NCBI GenBank assembly: GCA_965371225.1 | Contig: CBDUXP010000015.1 | Location: 1-64,000 of the forward strand | From: CBDUXP01 sp965371225 [NCBI: uncultured bacterium] | GTDB lineage: Bacteria > Abyssobacteria > SURF-5 > CBDUXP01 | DNA: 64,000 nt | Direction of reading: 5' to 3' | In this document: positions 34,701 through 43,427 of the stretch, in pieces | Numbering within the stretch: the first letter of the stretch is position 1 | Layout of the letters: each line of letters begins with the position of its first letter | The notes under the pieces: generated by a model | Seen by the model: the letters and a program-made list of their open reading frames with translations, nothing else | Told to the model about the DNA's origin: nothing | Databases searched by the model: none | Position numbers and translations under genes: made by a program

Positions 34701-35300
34701 ATGCCTAAAGGCGACACCAAGCAGCGAATCATCCTTGCCGCCGCGCAGCTCATTCACCGGCAGGGGTACGGCGCCACGACTATCGACGATATCCTCGCCG
34801 CGTCCGGCGTCAAGAAGGGCAATCTCTACTATTACTTCTCCTCAAAGGAGGAGTTGGGGCTCGCGGTGCTGGACTGGATGCACGAAGGCCACTTGGGGAG
34901 TGTCAGCAGCTTTCTGGCCAACGAATCCCTCAGCCCCCGCGAGCGGATCAGCCAGTGGCTCGTCTCCATGGCCGGCAAAATGGCCGATTCCTGCTGTGCC
35001 TACGGGTGTCCGTTCGGGAACCTAGCGCTGGAACTCAGCGACAGCAGCGAGGCCTTTCGCCAGCGCATTGCCGCGCACTTTGCCGCGTGGGAAGGCCTCA
35101 TCGCCGATGCCGTGCGGGCGGGGAAGGATGCGGAGGAATTCGCCGCCGACCTGGACCCGGAGGAATTCGCCGCCACCGCGGTGGCGCTGCTGGAAGGGGC
35201 CATCCTCATGGCCAAGCTGACCCGGGAAATCCGCCCCATGGAGCGCGCCATGGCCGACCTGCGCCACCGCCTCGCCGTGGCGGCGCCGCAGGCCGTCTGA
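34701..35300 (+). CDS. TetR-family regulator of the GST unit
   Basis: 199 residues from ATG 34701; two in-frame ATGs upstream (34620, 34641) would add up to 27 residues without extra homology. The helix-turn-helix region is clear: KQRIILAAAQLIHRQGYGAT, then ASGVKKGNLYYYFSSKEELG. The ligand domain contains Cys residues in SCCAYGCPFGNLALELSD, a feature shared with AcuR/NemR-like repressors, which sense electrophiles through cysteine. Operators with TAGAC-N10-GTCTA lie upstream of the preceding unit and just beyond its own stop, so it likely represses both. An electrophile as inducer is inference from the cysteines and the GST neighbour. Confidence 0.88.
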   Translation: MPKGDTKQRIILAAAQLIHRQGYGATTIDDILAASGVKKGNLYYYFSSKEELGLAVLDWMHEGHLGSVSSFLANESLSPRERISQWLVSMAGKMADSCCAYGCPFGNLALELSDSSEAFRQRIAAHFAAWEGLIADAVRAGKDAEEFAADLDPEEFAATAVALLEGAILMAKLTREIRPMERAMADLRHRLAVAAPQAV

Positions 35301-35303
35301 ACG

Positions 35304-35310
35304 TTTTTTT
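35304..35310 (+). terminator. T7 run after the second TetR gene
   Basis: Seven T residues follow 3 bp after the stop codon. The preceding GC-rich stretch (GGCGGCGCCGC) is self-complementary and overlaps the end of the gene, so an intrinsic terminator is possible but the stem is short. Confidence 0.3.
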
Positions 35311-35320
35311 ACCCAGTAAT

Positions 35321-35340
35321 TAGACCATCTGGACGGTCTA
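35321..35340 (+). promoter_or_regulatory. TetR-type operator, copy 2 (TAGAC-N10-GTCTA)
   Basis: TAGAC (35321-35325) and GTCTA (35336-35340) flank 10 bases. The symmetry extends to ATTAGACC / GGTCTAAT. Together with the copy at 33364 it defines a shared operator of the regulon. It ends 19 bp before the ATG of the small gene at 35360. Confidence 0.75.
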
Positions 35341-35359
35341 ATCATGGAGGAACAGCATC

Positions 35360-35602
35360 ATGACCGGGCACAAGGAATTCTCGCCCAAATCCCGGACCGG
35401 GGCCCCGGACAACCCAGAGGCGATGCGATTGGATCACTTGATGGCGCTGGTCCGCGAGGCCACGGCCTCGACCGCCTCCCAGACGAGGGAGGTGGGTGGC
35501 GTCCTCCGAGTGGAGCGCCCACCCGCACAGGCTGCGGAGGAACGCGCGCACGCGAAACGAGCCGAAAAGCGCGCTCCTGGGAAATGCGCGTGCATGGTTT
35601 GA
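35360..35602 (+). CDS. Small protein of unknown family under TetR operator 2
   Basis: 80 residues, family not recognised. It is charged and helical (AMRLDHLMALVREATASTAS), with a strongly basic Ala/Lys/Arg-rich C-terminal third (ERAHAKRAEKRAPGKCACMV) that ends in two cysteines, Cys-Ala-Cys. No signal or membrane segment. GGAGG lies 9 bp before the ATG, and the operator sits immediately upstream, which support it being expressed. The basic Cys-tailed end could bind nucleic acid or metal, or react with electrophiles, but nothing in the sequence proves this. Confidence 0.5.
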   Translation: MTGHKEFSPKSRTGAPDNPEAMRLDHLMALVREATASTASQTREVGGVLRVERPPAQAAEERAHAKRAEKRAPGKCACMV

Positions 35603-36033
35603 CCGGCTCCCCGCGTTAGTGCGCGGATGCGGCGGTGCGCTCAGTGGCGTGCCGTCGGAGCCGGACATGGGTGGAGCGGTCGGATCGATTGGGCAACGGT
35701 CCGGCCGCTCCAACACACCCATGGACTTGTATTGCTATTCACTCTTGCGCAGGCAACCCTCACTAGCGGCGCGGTCCGTCCAATAGCGCCTGGGCCAGCA
35801 CCGCGCTGAATCGACGGCCGCGGCGATTTCCCAGCAGGGCATCCCAGGAAACCGGGATAGGTCCCCTCGCCACGTGGGCCGCAGGAGCCGATCATTGCGC
35901 ACCGGTGCCTCGCGATGGAGGCGCATGCCTACGCACCCGCACGATAGGCTGACACCCAACTTTCGCTTAACGTCCTGATGGGAGGAGTTCCGCATCTCGG
36001 CCCCCTTCCGCGCGCAGAACCTGGAGAGGCCGT
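35603..36033. other. Intergenic region without recognisable gene
   Basis: 431 bp between the small Cys-tailed gene and the convergent HTTM gene. Reading frames here are short and lack ribosome-binding sites. No repeats, hairpins with T-runs or homology were noticed. Base composition is slightly more AT-rich than the genes. Confidence 0.5.
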
Positions 36034-37875
36034 CTAGACCCCAACCCTATCCGTGCCGTGGGTGTAAACCAGGATGGGCTGAGCGGGCTCCTGCGGCTGT
36101 CCTCCGGGTGGCGGCGTCCTTTCGCGCATCCAGAAGATCAGCAGTTCCCGCGCCTGCTGTGTCCCGTCGTGCGCCGTATTCCAGCGGTCGAGCACGTACC
36201 GACCGTACTCGCGGAAGAGGGGCTGCCCCTCCATGCTGCGGCGGTCCAGGAGGCTCATGTGGTACGTCCACATCCGCTGGGTCGGGAACATGGCCGACAC
36301 GAGCGGTGGCTTGGTCCAGTCCACGGGCGCGCCATCGCGAGACAGGTCGACGAGGGTGCCGTCGGCCAGCACGGAGACCATCACAAGCCACCCGTCTTCC
36401 TTGCGCGGCTCCGGCGAGAACATCGCCCAGCCCTGCTGCAGCTGCAGGAGGCGACCCAACCGCTCCAATCGGGGCGAGAAGATGCGCCGCCGGACGGGCG
36501 TGCTGACGACCGACGCCACATTGAACATGAGCACGAAGACCAGGAGTGCCGTGGTCACGAAGATCCCCACCCACCTGCGGGGGCGCGACGGCAGCGGCTG
36601 CGGGCGTAGCGTCAGCCAACGGGCCACCCCACCGAGGGTCTCCCGTCGGTGGGCCATGGCCCGGTAGACCGCGTCGCCAACCCGCGCCACAGGCGCCAGG
36701 CGCAGCAGGGGCACAAGGAACCAGAGCAACGGCGAACAGCGGCACAGGTAGATGAACGCCTCGAACCGCAGGTACCTGGCGCCATCATGGGCGACAACGA
36801 CCCACGAGTTCTCCCGCTCCAGGACCTCCGCGATGGCCGGGTCGGACTGCGCGGGAGCGTAACGCGATTCGTGCAACAACAGGAAGGTGTGCAACAGGCG
36901 GACCATGCGGAGACAGAAGCCGCAGTCCCCGTCGTAGTAGATACACAGGTTCTGCCGCGCCCGCGATCCGCGCGCGGGCACCGCGCGATCCCAGAACCAG
37001 CCGGGAATCCAGACGGTCCATGCGACGAGCATCGTGTACGGGAACATCCCGATGTCAAAGCATAATGCGATGCCAACGTGCAGCGCCATGAAGCAGAGAA
37101 CGACAAAGCAGCGCAACGGGCCGAAGAACAGCGGCGAGAACGCGCCGATCGGCCCTGCCGCCTCCAAAAGCCACACGCCGAGCGTCAACCCCTTGAGCAG
37201 GCGCAGATGGGGAATCAGGGCGATACCTATGGGGGTCGTGATCGAGTCGATGTTCAACCCGTAATAGAGCGCGGTGAGGTCGGTCCGCCAGGCGGGGCCC
37301 GCCTTGAAATAAGTCGAGAAGACATAGATCATGCCGATGTGCGCCATCAGCCCGAAGCTGGCGACGCTGAGCACCCGTTGCGGCGGGGGGCGGCCCGATG
37401 TGTCCAGCGCACGGTCCACTGACCAGTACATGCCAAGCGGCAGGAAGATGGACCACAGCAGCATCTGAAGCAACACGGCACTGCTGCCTGTCAGCACGAA
37501 GGGGTTGCGCGCCCGTACCGAGTACAGGAGCACCCAGCATGCCACCGTGGCCAGGCGCGTGCGATAACCCGCCAGGAGCGAGAGCGCGGACACCGTGGCC
37601 AGCAAGAAGAGCACCACCTGCCCCGGTGGGCTGCCTGTTAGCAAATGCAGCGAGGGGAGCCAGGACTCCGGACACTCCGCCAGGAACACGGCCCGGGGGA
37701 GCATCCCCTGGTCGGTGTACAGCGCGGATAGGTGACGAGCCCGGGTCGCCAGGTCGCCCAACAAGACGCACCCCAGCCCCACGCGAAACAGCGCCATCGT
37801 GCGCCGGTCGATGCCGAACAGCTCCTCCAGCCTCCGCCGGGTGAGCGACGGAGGCTGCTGTGCCGGCTGCCTCAA
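36034..37875 (-). CDS. HTTM domain fused to a DCC1 thiol-disulfide domain
   Basis: 613 residues. The N-terminal half (about 20-300) is an HTTM domain, related to the membrane part of vitamin-K-dependent gamma-carboxylase: TRRRLEELFGIDRRTMALFRVGLG, LSALYTDQGMLPR, FGLMAHIGMIYVFSTYFKAGPAW and SITTPIGIAL. About residues 312-420 form a DCC1/DUF393 domain with the motif YYDGDCGFC, two cysteines in a CxxC-like DGDCGFC. Further hydrophobic segments follow (RWVGIFVTTALLVFVLMFNVA), then a soluble end with MFSPEPRKEDGW, as in other HTTM proteins. It is probably an inner-membrane redox or carboxylase-like enzyme. It is a single leftward gene with its own promoter. Confidence 0.85.
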   Translation of the reverse strand: MRQPAQQPPSLTRRRLEELFGIDRRTMALFRVGLGCVLLGDLATRARHLSALYTDQGMLPRAVFLAECPESWLPSLHLLTGSPPGQVVLFLLATVSALSLLAGYRTRLATVACWVLLYSVRARNPFVLTGSSAVLLQMLLWSIFLPLGMYWSVDRALDTSGRPPPQRVLSVASFGLMAHIGMIYVFSTYFKAGPAWRTDLTALYYGLNIDSITTPIGIALIPHLRLLKGLTLGVWLLEAAGPIGAFSPLFFGPLRCFVVLCFMALHVGIALCFDIGMFPYTMLVAWTVWIPGWFWDRAVPARGSRARQNLCIYYDGDCGFCLRMVRLLHTFLLLHESRYAPAQSDPAIAEVLERENSWVVVAHDGARYLRFEAFIYLCRCSPLLWFLVPLLRLAPVARVGDAVYRAMAHRRETLGGVARWLTLRPQPLPSRPRRWVGIFVTTALLVFVLMFNVASVVSTPVRRRIFSPRLERLGRLLQLQQGWAMFSPEPRKEDGWLVMVSVLADGTLVDLSRDGAPVDWTKPPLVSAMFPTQRMWTYHMSLLDRRSMEGQPLFREYGRYVLDRWNTAHDGTQQARELLIFWMRERTPPPGGQPQEPAQPILVYTHGTDRVGV

Positions 37876-37904
37876 AGCTTCTAAGATCCCCCCTCGCGGA
37901 CGCC

Positions 37905-37934
37905 ATTCTAAAATGGGTCAGGCGCAGAAATCAA
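37905..37934 (-). promoter_or_regulatory. Promoter of the HTTM/DCC1 gene
   Basis: On the minus strand TTGATT (37929-37934) and TAGAAT (37905-37910) with an 18-bp spacer, about 30 bp upstream of the ATG. The remainder of the gap to 38168 shows no gene. Confidence 0.55.
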
Positions 37935-38167
37935 GATATTCAGAGAGTGATATCATCTGTATGCAGCGTGCGCATGCAGCGGGCCGATTCTGCCAGGGAA
38001 TATCAGAGTGGATGCCGCGGTCACGCGCGGCAACGGCCTTCCCCGGTTGTGCCTCGAGTGTCACTACCGGAACCGGGCCCACGGGACGCGGCAGTCCCGG
38101 TCGGCTACAGGGCCGATCCATAGAAGAACGGCCGGCGGGCGGGGTGGGGCTAGACGCCAGGTGGGCG

Positions 38168-39259
38168 CTAGGCGCCCGGTGTCGCGGTCGGTTGAGCGGC
38201 GGGCTGTAAGGGCGTCAGGGTTTCGGGCGCGGCCGGTGCCGACATGCGCTTGACCGACCCGATCAAGCGCGCGGTCAGCGGCTCCGCATCGGCCATCGTG
38301 GTAATCACGGTCAGCGTGCCTTCCACGCGACCATCGGGCAGGCCGCTCCCGTCCAACTTCACGGTGATGCGCCGGCGGCTCGCCTGATTGGGGAGTTCCG
38401 TGACTTCCACCACACAGCCGGGGAGATCGCACTGGGCGTCGGCAATCTCAAATTTCTTCTGCGTGGGGGACATGACCACGAAGCTGCGCACGACTTCTTT
38501 CCCCTCCTCCACGAGGCCCAGCGAGACGGTCTGCGGATAGATGGCCACATCGCCGACCACGTTCGCGTACACCGTCAGCCGCAAAGGCTGCTCTTCCCCC
38601 TCCACCGGAATGAGGACCGGTGTCGAGATCTGCCCCTGCGGGGCGTCTCCTGCCAGGTCAACCGTAATGTCGAACGTGCGCGCGGGGTCCTCCCCGGCGC
38701 GGGGGACTACGCTCGCGGTGAGATGGGGGCTGCGCACGGTGGGCTCCCCCACGGCGGCGGGAAGCCTCGCATCATCCTTCACTGTCAGCGTGGCAACCCG
38801 CTGCGCCGCTTCCCCGCGCTTGACCTGGCCGAAGTTGATGTAACGCGGCTCCAGATGGAAGGGCACCTGGACGATGCCGGTAATGGTCAGGGTCATGCGC
38901 GCGCGGTCCGGATCATTCGAAGTGACCGTAATCGTCTTCGTGATGCGGTCTTGAAATCCTGCGGTCTTCACGGTGCCGGTGACGCGCGCCTCGCCGCCCG
39001 GGGCCACCGTGCTGTCGGACGCCAGCGCGGCGGTGCAGCCACACGAGGGCTTGACCTCGTCGATGGTAAGCGGCGCGTCCCCTTCGTTGCGCAGGATGAA
39101 CTCGAAGGGCACTTCCGTCCCCTGCGAGGCCTCCCCGAAATCGATCTTGGTCTCCGCCGGTACGAGCTTGGGCTGCGCCGCCGCGGCCGGAGCGGCCAGG
39201 GCCATGCCCAGCAGGAGGCTCACCCCTGCCACGAGTGTCAGGTATCCACGGTCTCGCAT
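38168..39259 (-). CDS. Exported DUF1573-domain protein
   Basis: 363 residues. Signal peptide: LTLVAGVSLLLGMALAAPAAAA. DUF1573 module 1, residues about 35-135: AETKIDFGEASQGTEVPFEF, VKPSCGCTAAL (the Cys-Gly-Cys hallmark) and TKTITVTSNDPDRA. A second, more divergent module starts EPRYINFGQVKRGEAAQ. A third part (YPQTVSLGLVEEGKEV) lacks cysteines. It ends in a Pro/Ala-rich tail. Related to the lipoprotein at 3401-4837 but with a cleavable signal. ATG 39259 is preceded by GGAGG. The ceramidase-like gene ends 13 bp upstream, so the two are probably co-transcribed. Confidence 0.83.
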   Translation of the reverse strand: MRDRGYLTLVAGVSLLLGMALAAPAAAAQPKLVPAETKIDFGEASQGTEVPFEFILRNEGDAPLTIDEVKPSCGCTAALASDSTVAPGGEARVTGTVKTAGFQDRITKTITVTSNDPDRARMTLTITGIVQVPFHLEPRYINFGQVKRGEAAQRVATLTVKDDARLPAAVGEPTVRSPHLTASVVPRAGEDPARTFDITVDLAGDAPQGQISTPVLIPVEGEEQPLRLTVYANVVGDVAIYPQTVSLGLVEEGKEVVRSFVVMSPTQKKFEIADAQCDLPGCVVEVTELPNQASRRRITVKLDGSGLPDGRVEGTLTVITTMADAEPLTARLIGSVKRMSAPAAPETLTPLQPAAQPTATPGA

Positions 39260-39272
39260 CCCCAGTTCCCTC

Positions 39273-40418
39273 CTACAAAACGGGCAGTGTATCACGGATC
39301 ACTGGCCACCCCGCGGGGGACAGGATCTGCGGCCATCCGTCGGCCGTAGCGACCGGTGGACTCTCCGGCGGGGCGAGCAAGCCCCACATCCCGTCCACAC
39401 ATCCCGCGACCGCGCCGGCTTCGAGCCCCATGCGCGCGCGCACCTGGGCCACCGCCGCTGCCGTCGGCGCGCCCGGTACCGTGAGCAATTGCGATCCATC
39501 GATGCGGACGGCGTGCAGTTCGGCGCGGACCAGACCGCGGCCCCCCCCGAGGAGTGACCGAAAGCGCGCCCAGCGTCCCCGCCACGTGGCCGCGGGGGGC
39601 AGGTCCGCGTGGCAGACGTCGACCTCCAGGCGGGCGGAGTCCCCAAGCGTGGCTGCGGCCAGCGCGATCAGGACCGGGGTGGCCAACGCCTCCCCCACCG
39701 CGTGGGCGGCCTCAAACGAGCGCGCCGCGGCGGCCGCGCCAGCTTCGCGCGCGGTCTGATCCCCCACCGCACCCGGCAGGGCCAGGCTCAAGCCGCCGCG
39801 CGCCGCTTCGATGGCCGTGTGGTAGGCGACCAGGAAATCCGCGCTGACCTCGCGGTTGCGGGGGCCCAGCACGTCGGGGCGACAGCCGAGCACGGCGAGG
39901 GTCGCGATGGGCCGGGCGCCTTCCGCTACAGCTGACCACACGAGAATGGGGGCGGGCGATTGGGCCGCGTGGTCCACGAGTAGGTCGGGCGGCATGTCCG
40001 CCACGGCGACGCACAGGCGGGCGGGTTCGAGGGCCTGCAGGGCGGTGACCACCACTTCCGCCGCCTGTTCCAACAGGTAGCGGTGGTACGGCCCGCCGCA
40101 CCCGCGCCCTTCACCCAGCAGATCCGGGCCGCTGGCCACGGCGGTGCCGGCCACGAGGATGTGCAGTTGCCGGGTGGAAATGCGCCGGCGGACTTCTGAC
40201 CGGAGCTGCCCCACCCAGGCTGCCGGCACCCCGCGCACATCCAACGTCAGGAACGCGACGGTCAGGATGCCATCGGAGAGCGTGAAGCAGCGGGCGAACA
40301 GGTCATCGTGGACGCCCGCGGCGCGGCGCCGGCCCGGGCCACCCAGTCCATACTGTCCCGTACCGGTCATGGTGACGCGGGCGGCGCCGGCCTGCAGGCT
40401 CACGGTGGGCGTCGTCAC
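39273..40418 (-). CDS. Neutral-ceramidase-like protein without the His metal ligands
   Basis: 381 residues. The N-terminus (LQAGAARVTMT, GVHDDLFARCFTLSDG, VAFLTLDVRGVPAAWVGQLR) follows the neutral/alkaline non-lysosomal ceramidase family. In that family a THxHSGPD motif supplies zinc ligands; the aligned stretch here is VAGTAVASGPDLLG, keeping SGPD but losing both His. ALPGAVGDQ is a further family-like point (usually GAxGDxxP). No signal peptide. Zinc-dependent amidase activity is doubtful, so it may be a diverged paralog with another role. It is upstream of, and probably co-transcribed with, the DUF1573 gene. Confidence 0.55.
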   Translation of the reverse strand: MTTPTVSLQAGAARVTMTGTGQYGLGGPGRRRAAGVHDDLFARCFTLSDGILTVAFLTLDVRGVPAAWVGQLRSEVRRRISTRQLHILVAGTAVASGPDLLGEGRGCGGPYHRYLLEQAAEVVVTALQALEPARLCVAVADMPPDLLVDHAAQSPAPILVWSAVAEGARPIATLAVLGCRPDVLGPRNREVSADFLVAYHTAIEAARGGLSLALPGAVGDQTAREAGAAAAARSFEAAHAVGEALATPVLIALAAATLGDSARLEVDVCHADLPPAATWRGRWARFRSLLGGGRGLVRAELHAVRIDGSQLLTVPGAPTAAAVAQVRARMGLEAGAVAGCVDGMWGLLAPPESPPVATADGWPQILSPAGWPVIRDTLPVL

Positions 40419-40555
40419 CAGTCAACCGGCGCCGCTCCGGCGGGTGTCGCGCTCACGCACGTTCGTCTCCTGCCTCCGCGCCGGGGCCGCTCCGCATCAC
40501 CGGGCGGTCCCGCGCTCACCCCCTGCACGACGCGCCACTCCATCGCCGGCGGGTC

Positions 40556-41719
40556 TTAGAGGGCGGCTTCGTAAAGCTCCTGCACGTTCTCCGGCGCGGG
40601 GGGCTTCGGCGTGGTCATCATGACGAGTTCCATCATCGCGTCTTCGGTGAGTTGCGAGATGGCATCCTTGTTGGCTCCGAGTTGCGTGATGGTCATGTCC
40701 GTGCCGACGTCGTTGCGGAGTTGAATCACCGCCTCGACGGCCGCGGCGGCGTTGGCGGCATCGGATTTAGCCACATCACCGGCGCCCAGTGCAAAGGCCA
40801 CCTTGGCGTACCGCGCCTCCACCACATCCATATTGAAGTCCATGATGAGGGGGAGCATGGTGGCGAGCGTCTGGCCGTGGGCCGCGCCGTACCGCGCACT
40901 CAGGGGATGGCCGACGGCGTGGCAGATGCCGAGCCCCGCGGTGTTGAACGCGATGGCCGCCAGGTGCGACGCCATCTGCATTTGCGCACGCGCCTCGATG
41001 TCCGTGCCGTCCGCGTAGACCTTGCGCAGCCACTGCCCCACCAGTTCGATGGCCTGCAGCGCCTGACCGTCCGTGTAGGGCGTGGCGCCCATGGCCGTGA
41101 ACGCTTCGATGGCGTGCGTGAGCACGTCCATGCCGCACGCCGCCGTAACCTTCTGCGGCGCGCCGACGGTCAACTGGGGATCGAGGATGCAGACCTTCGC
41201 GAGGACGCTCGGGTGCGCGATGTACATCTTCCGGTGCGTCTCGGGATTCGTAATCATGCCCCACATGTTCGTCTCGGAACCGGTGCCGGAGGTGGTGGGG
41301 ATGGTGATGATGTCGTTGGCCGGCTGCTCGGGCTGACACCCGAACTGGTAGTCGCCCGCCGAGCCGCCGTTGGGCCCGGCCAGCGCGATGGCTTTCGCCG
41401 CGTCCATGGACGAGCCGCCGCCCACGGCTACGACGACGGCGTCTTTGACCTTGCGCAAGGTCTCGGCCCCGGCGTCCACGTTCGTGCTGGTGGGATTGGG
41501 CTGCACCCCATCGAACACCAGGTATTCGATCCCGGCGCTCTTCAGGTTCTCCGTAATCGTGTCGATGATGCCAGCGGCCACCAGCCCCTCGTCCGTCACG
41601 ATCAAGGCATTGGACTTGCCGAGCATCTGGATCTGGGTGGCCAGTTTCGCCGAGGTCCCCACCCCGAAGATCAGGCGCGGCGGCGGCAGGGATTCAAATG
41701 AGCGATCAGAAAGGGACAT
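40556..41719 (-). CDS. Iron-containing alcohol dehydrogenase
   Basis: 387 residues, normal for the family. The NAD(P) domain shows VVVAVGGGSSMDAAKAIAL and ITIPTTSGTGSETN. The metal ligands are in GMDVLTHAIEAF (Asp and His) and ICHAVGHPLSARYGAAHGQ (two His), all intact. Oxidises or reduces short-chain alcohols and aldehydes in the cytosol, with Fe2+ in the active site; the exact substrate is unknown. Start: ATG 41719 with GGAG 7 bp upstream. It is the last gene of a leftward cluster with two MelB-type symporters and an ADC-like gene, 171 bp from the nearest of them. Confidence 0.92.
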   Translation of the reverse strand: MSLSDRSFESLPPPRLIFGVGTSAKLATQIQMLGKSNALIVTDEGLVAAGIIDTITENLKSAGIEYLVFDGVQPNPTSTNVDAGAETLRKVKDAVVVAVGGGSSMDAAKAIALAGPNGGSAGDYQFGCQPEQPANDIITIPTTSGTGSETNMWGMITNPETHRKMYIAHPSVLAKVCILDPQLTVGAPQKVTAACGMDVLTHAIEAFTAMGATPYTDGQALQAIELVGQWLRKVYADGTDIEARAQMQMASHLAAIAFNTAGLGICHAVGHPLSARYGAAHGQTLATMLPLIMDFNMDVVEARYAKVAFALGAGDVAKSDAANAAAAVEAVIQLRNDVGTDMTITQLGANKDAISQLTEDAMMELVMMTTPKPPAPENVQELYEAAL

Positions 41720-41890
41720 GTGTCTACTCCTCACGGGCCTCGCCGGGCCCAACTCGGGCAGGCGACCCCAGCAGGCCGCCGGTTGGTGTCGTGTCGCGCG
41801 GTGCGTTAGGCCCGGATTCTACTGGGAGACCGCTCCGGACTCAACCGGGGGCCGGTCCCACCGACAGTGTCCGTGCGGACTGCTGCCACG

Positions 41891-43363
41891 TCAGCCCGAG
41901 TCCCGATCCGCCTTGCGTTTGGCGACGGCATCCAGACCGGCGGCATGGGACGCACGGTTGACGGGGAACCACAGGAACAGGAGGGCCCCGCCAAGGATCA
42001 GCACCGCGGGCATGAGGGTGAACATCCACTTGATGCCGTCCACGGCGGATTGCGGTTGGGGGCCCCCACCTTTCACGTAACCGACCATCCCCAAGCCGAG
42101 ACCGATGATGCCGAGGGTCAACGATTGCGTCAGCTTCCGGACCAACATCCACGTGCCGAAATAGGCGCCGTCCTTGCGCGTTTTGGTGCGATACTCGTCG
42201 TCATCGATGATATCCCCCATGAGTGAGATACCCATGACCGACCGCGCGCCGAAGCCGCTCCCGGCCAACGCCAAGGTCGCGAAACCCCACCACATTCCGA
42301 TCGACGGCACCAGGAGCATGAGGCACAAAGCCACGGTGGTGATGATGGAGCCCGCGAGGAAGATATGGGTCTTCTCCCGAGACCGGCCCACCCGCACCCA
42401 CACGGGGATAGAAAGCAGGCCCATCGCCAAATACCCGAACAGCAGCGGCGAGTTCAGGGAGCGCGGGAACGCCCACCAATCATTGAACGCGTAGAGAGCC
42501 AACGAGACGGTAAAGCGCGTGCCCACCTGTTCGATGATGAAGATCACGAGAAACAGGAGGAACGCATTGCTGCGGAACGTGTCCAAGATATTGTCGAATA
42601 TGGACGCCCGCGGTGGGGTCTGCCCAACGACCCGCTCACGCGTACCGAAGAAGGACACCAGAGCGGCCCCCAGGAGGAGCACCCCAAATACGATCGCCAC
42701 CTGACGATGCGCCACCATCATCGCGGCGGTTCCCGCGGTAGTGACCGCCTCCGCTGCCAGCCCCTGCGCTTCGGCGATCGCCATGGCGGCCTGTTCCCGG
42801 CGGTCGATCCACAGGCCGGGCGAAACCGCGCCGATGAGCAAGCCCATGCTCGAGAACGCCGTGCGCCAACCCATCAAGGAGATGCGATCGCGGTGGTCGT
42901 GCGTCAGCTCACTCCCCAGCGCTGCATGCGGCACGTCGAGAATCGTGCTGCCGGTGTAGAACAGCGTGTTGGTCACCGCCAGCCAGATGAACAGCCGTGT
43001 CTGGGACCATGCGGGGTCGGGCGAAAACATGGCGACGAAGCCCACGGCCAGTGGGACGACCCCGATGAGTAAGTACGGGCGCCGCCGCCCCCAGCGCGTC
43101 CGGGTCCGGTCCGTGAGGTTGCCCATGATCGGATCGGTCACGGCATCGAACGCCTTACCCAGCAGCAGGGCCAAGCCCGCCGACTCCGGGGCCAAGCCGG
43201 CGAAATCGGTGTAGTACTTCAACAGGTACACCGCGATGATGAAGTCGATGCTCCCGTTCCCCAACTGCACCACGGAGTACAGGATTTTGCGGGTCGTGGA
43301 CAGGCCCTGGGCCGCGCGGGGGGCGGGCGCGCCGGAAGCGATGGCGTCTTCGGTTATGGCCAT
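41891..43363 (-). CDS. MFS/GPH-type cation symporter (MelB-like), copy 1
   Basis: 490 residues with twelve predicted membrane segments. The GPH signature is clear: LALLLGKAFDAVTDPIMG, carrying the Asp residues that bind Na+ in MelB, then DRTRTRWGRRRPYLL. DVPHAALGSELTHDHRDRISL matches the conserved loop between helices 4 and 5. Transports a sugar, sugar acid or other organic solute with Na+ or H+; the substrate is unknown. Tandem with a 490-residue paralog 64 bp upstream. Both have a long central loop with a GTREr motif (FFGTRERVVG), so they come from a duplication. Confidence 0.87.
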   Translation of the reverse strand: MAITEDAIASGAPAPRAAQGLSTTRKILYSVVQLGNGSIDFIIAVYLLKYYTDFAGLAPESAGLALLLGKAFDAVTDPIMGNLTDRTRTRWGRRRPYLLIGVVPLAVGFVAMFSPDPAWSQTRLFIWLAVTNTLFYTGSTILDVPHAALGSELTHDHRDRISLMGWRTAFSSMGLLIGAVSPGLWIDRREQAAMAIAEAQGLAAEAVTTAGTAAMMVAHRQVAIVFGVLLLGAALVSFFGTRERVVGQTPPRASIFDNILDTFRSNAFLLFLVIFIIEQVGTRFTVSLALYAFNDWWAFPRSLNSPLLFGYLAMGLLSIPVWVRVGRSREKTHIFLAGSIITTVALCLMLLVPSIGMWWGFATLALAGSGFGARSVMGISLMGDIIDDDEYRTKTRKDGAYFGTWMLVRKLTQSLTLGIIGLGLGMVGYVKGGGPQPQSAVDGIKWMFTLMPAVLILGGALLFLWFPVNRASHAAGLDAVAKRKADRDSG

Positions 43364-43427
43364 ACGGTCACGCGGTCGGTGCAGCGGGTTGGTGCATTGC
43401 CAGCGCTGGGGACGTTCCGGTCACGCC

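Noticed and set aside
35735-35995. 86-codon frame on the minus strand beginning MRNSSHQDVKRKLGVS
   Set aside because: No ribosome-binding site, no recognisable family, and composition unlike neighbouring genes.
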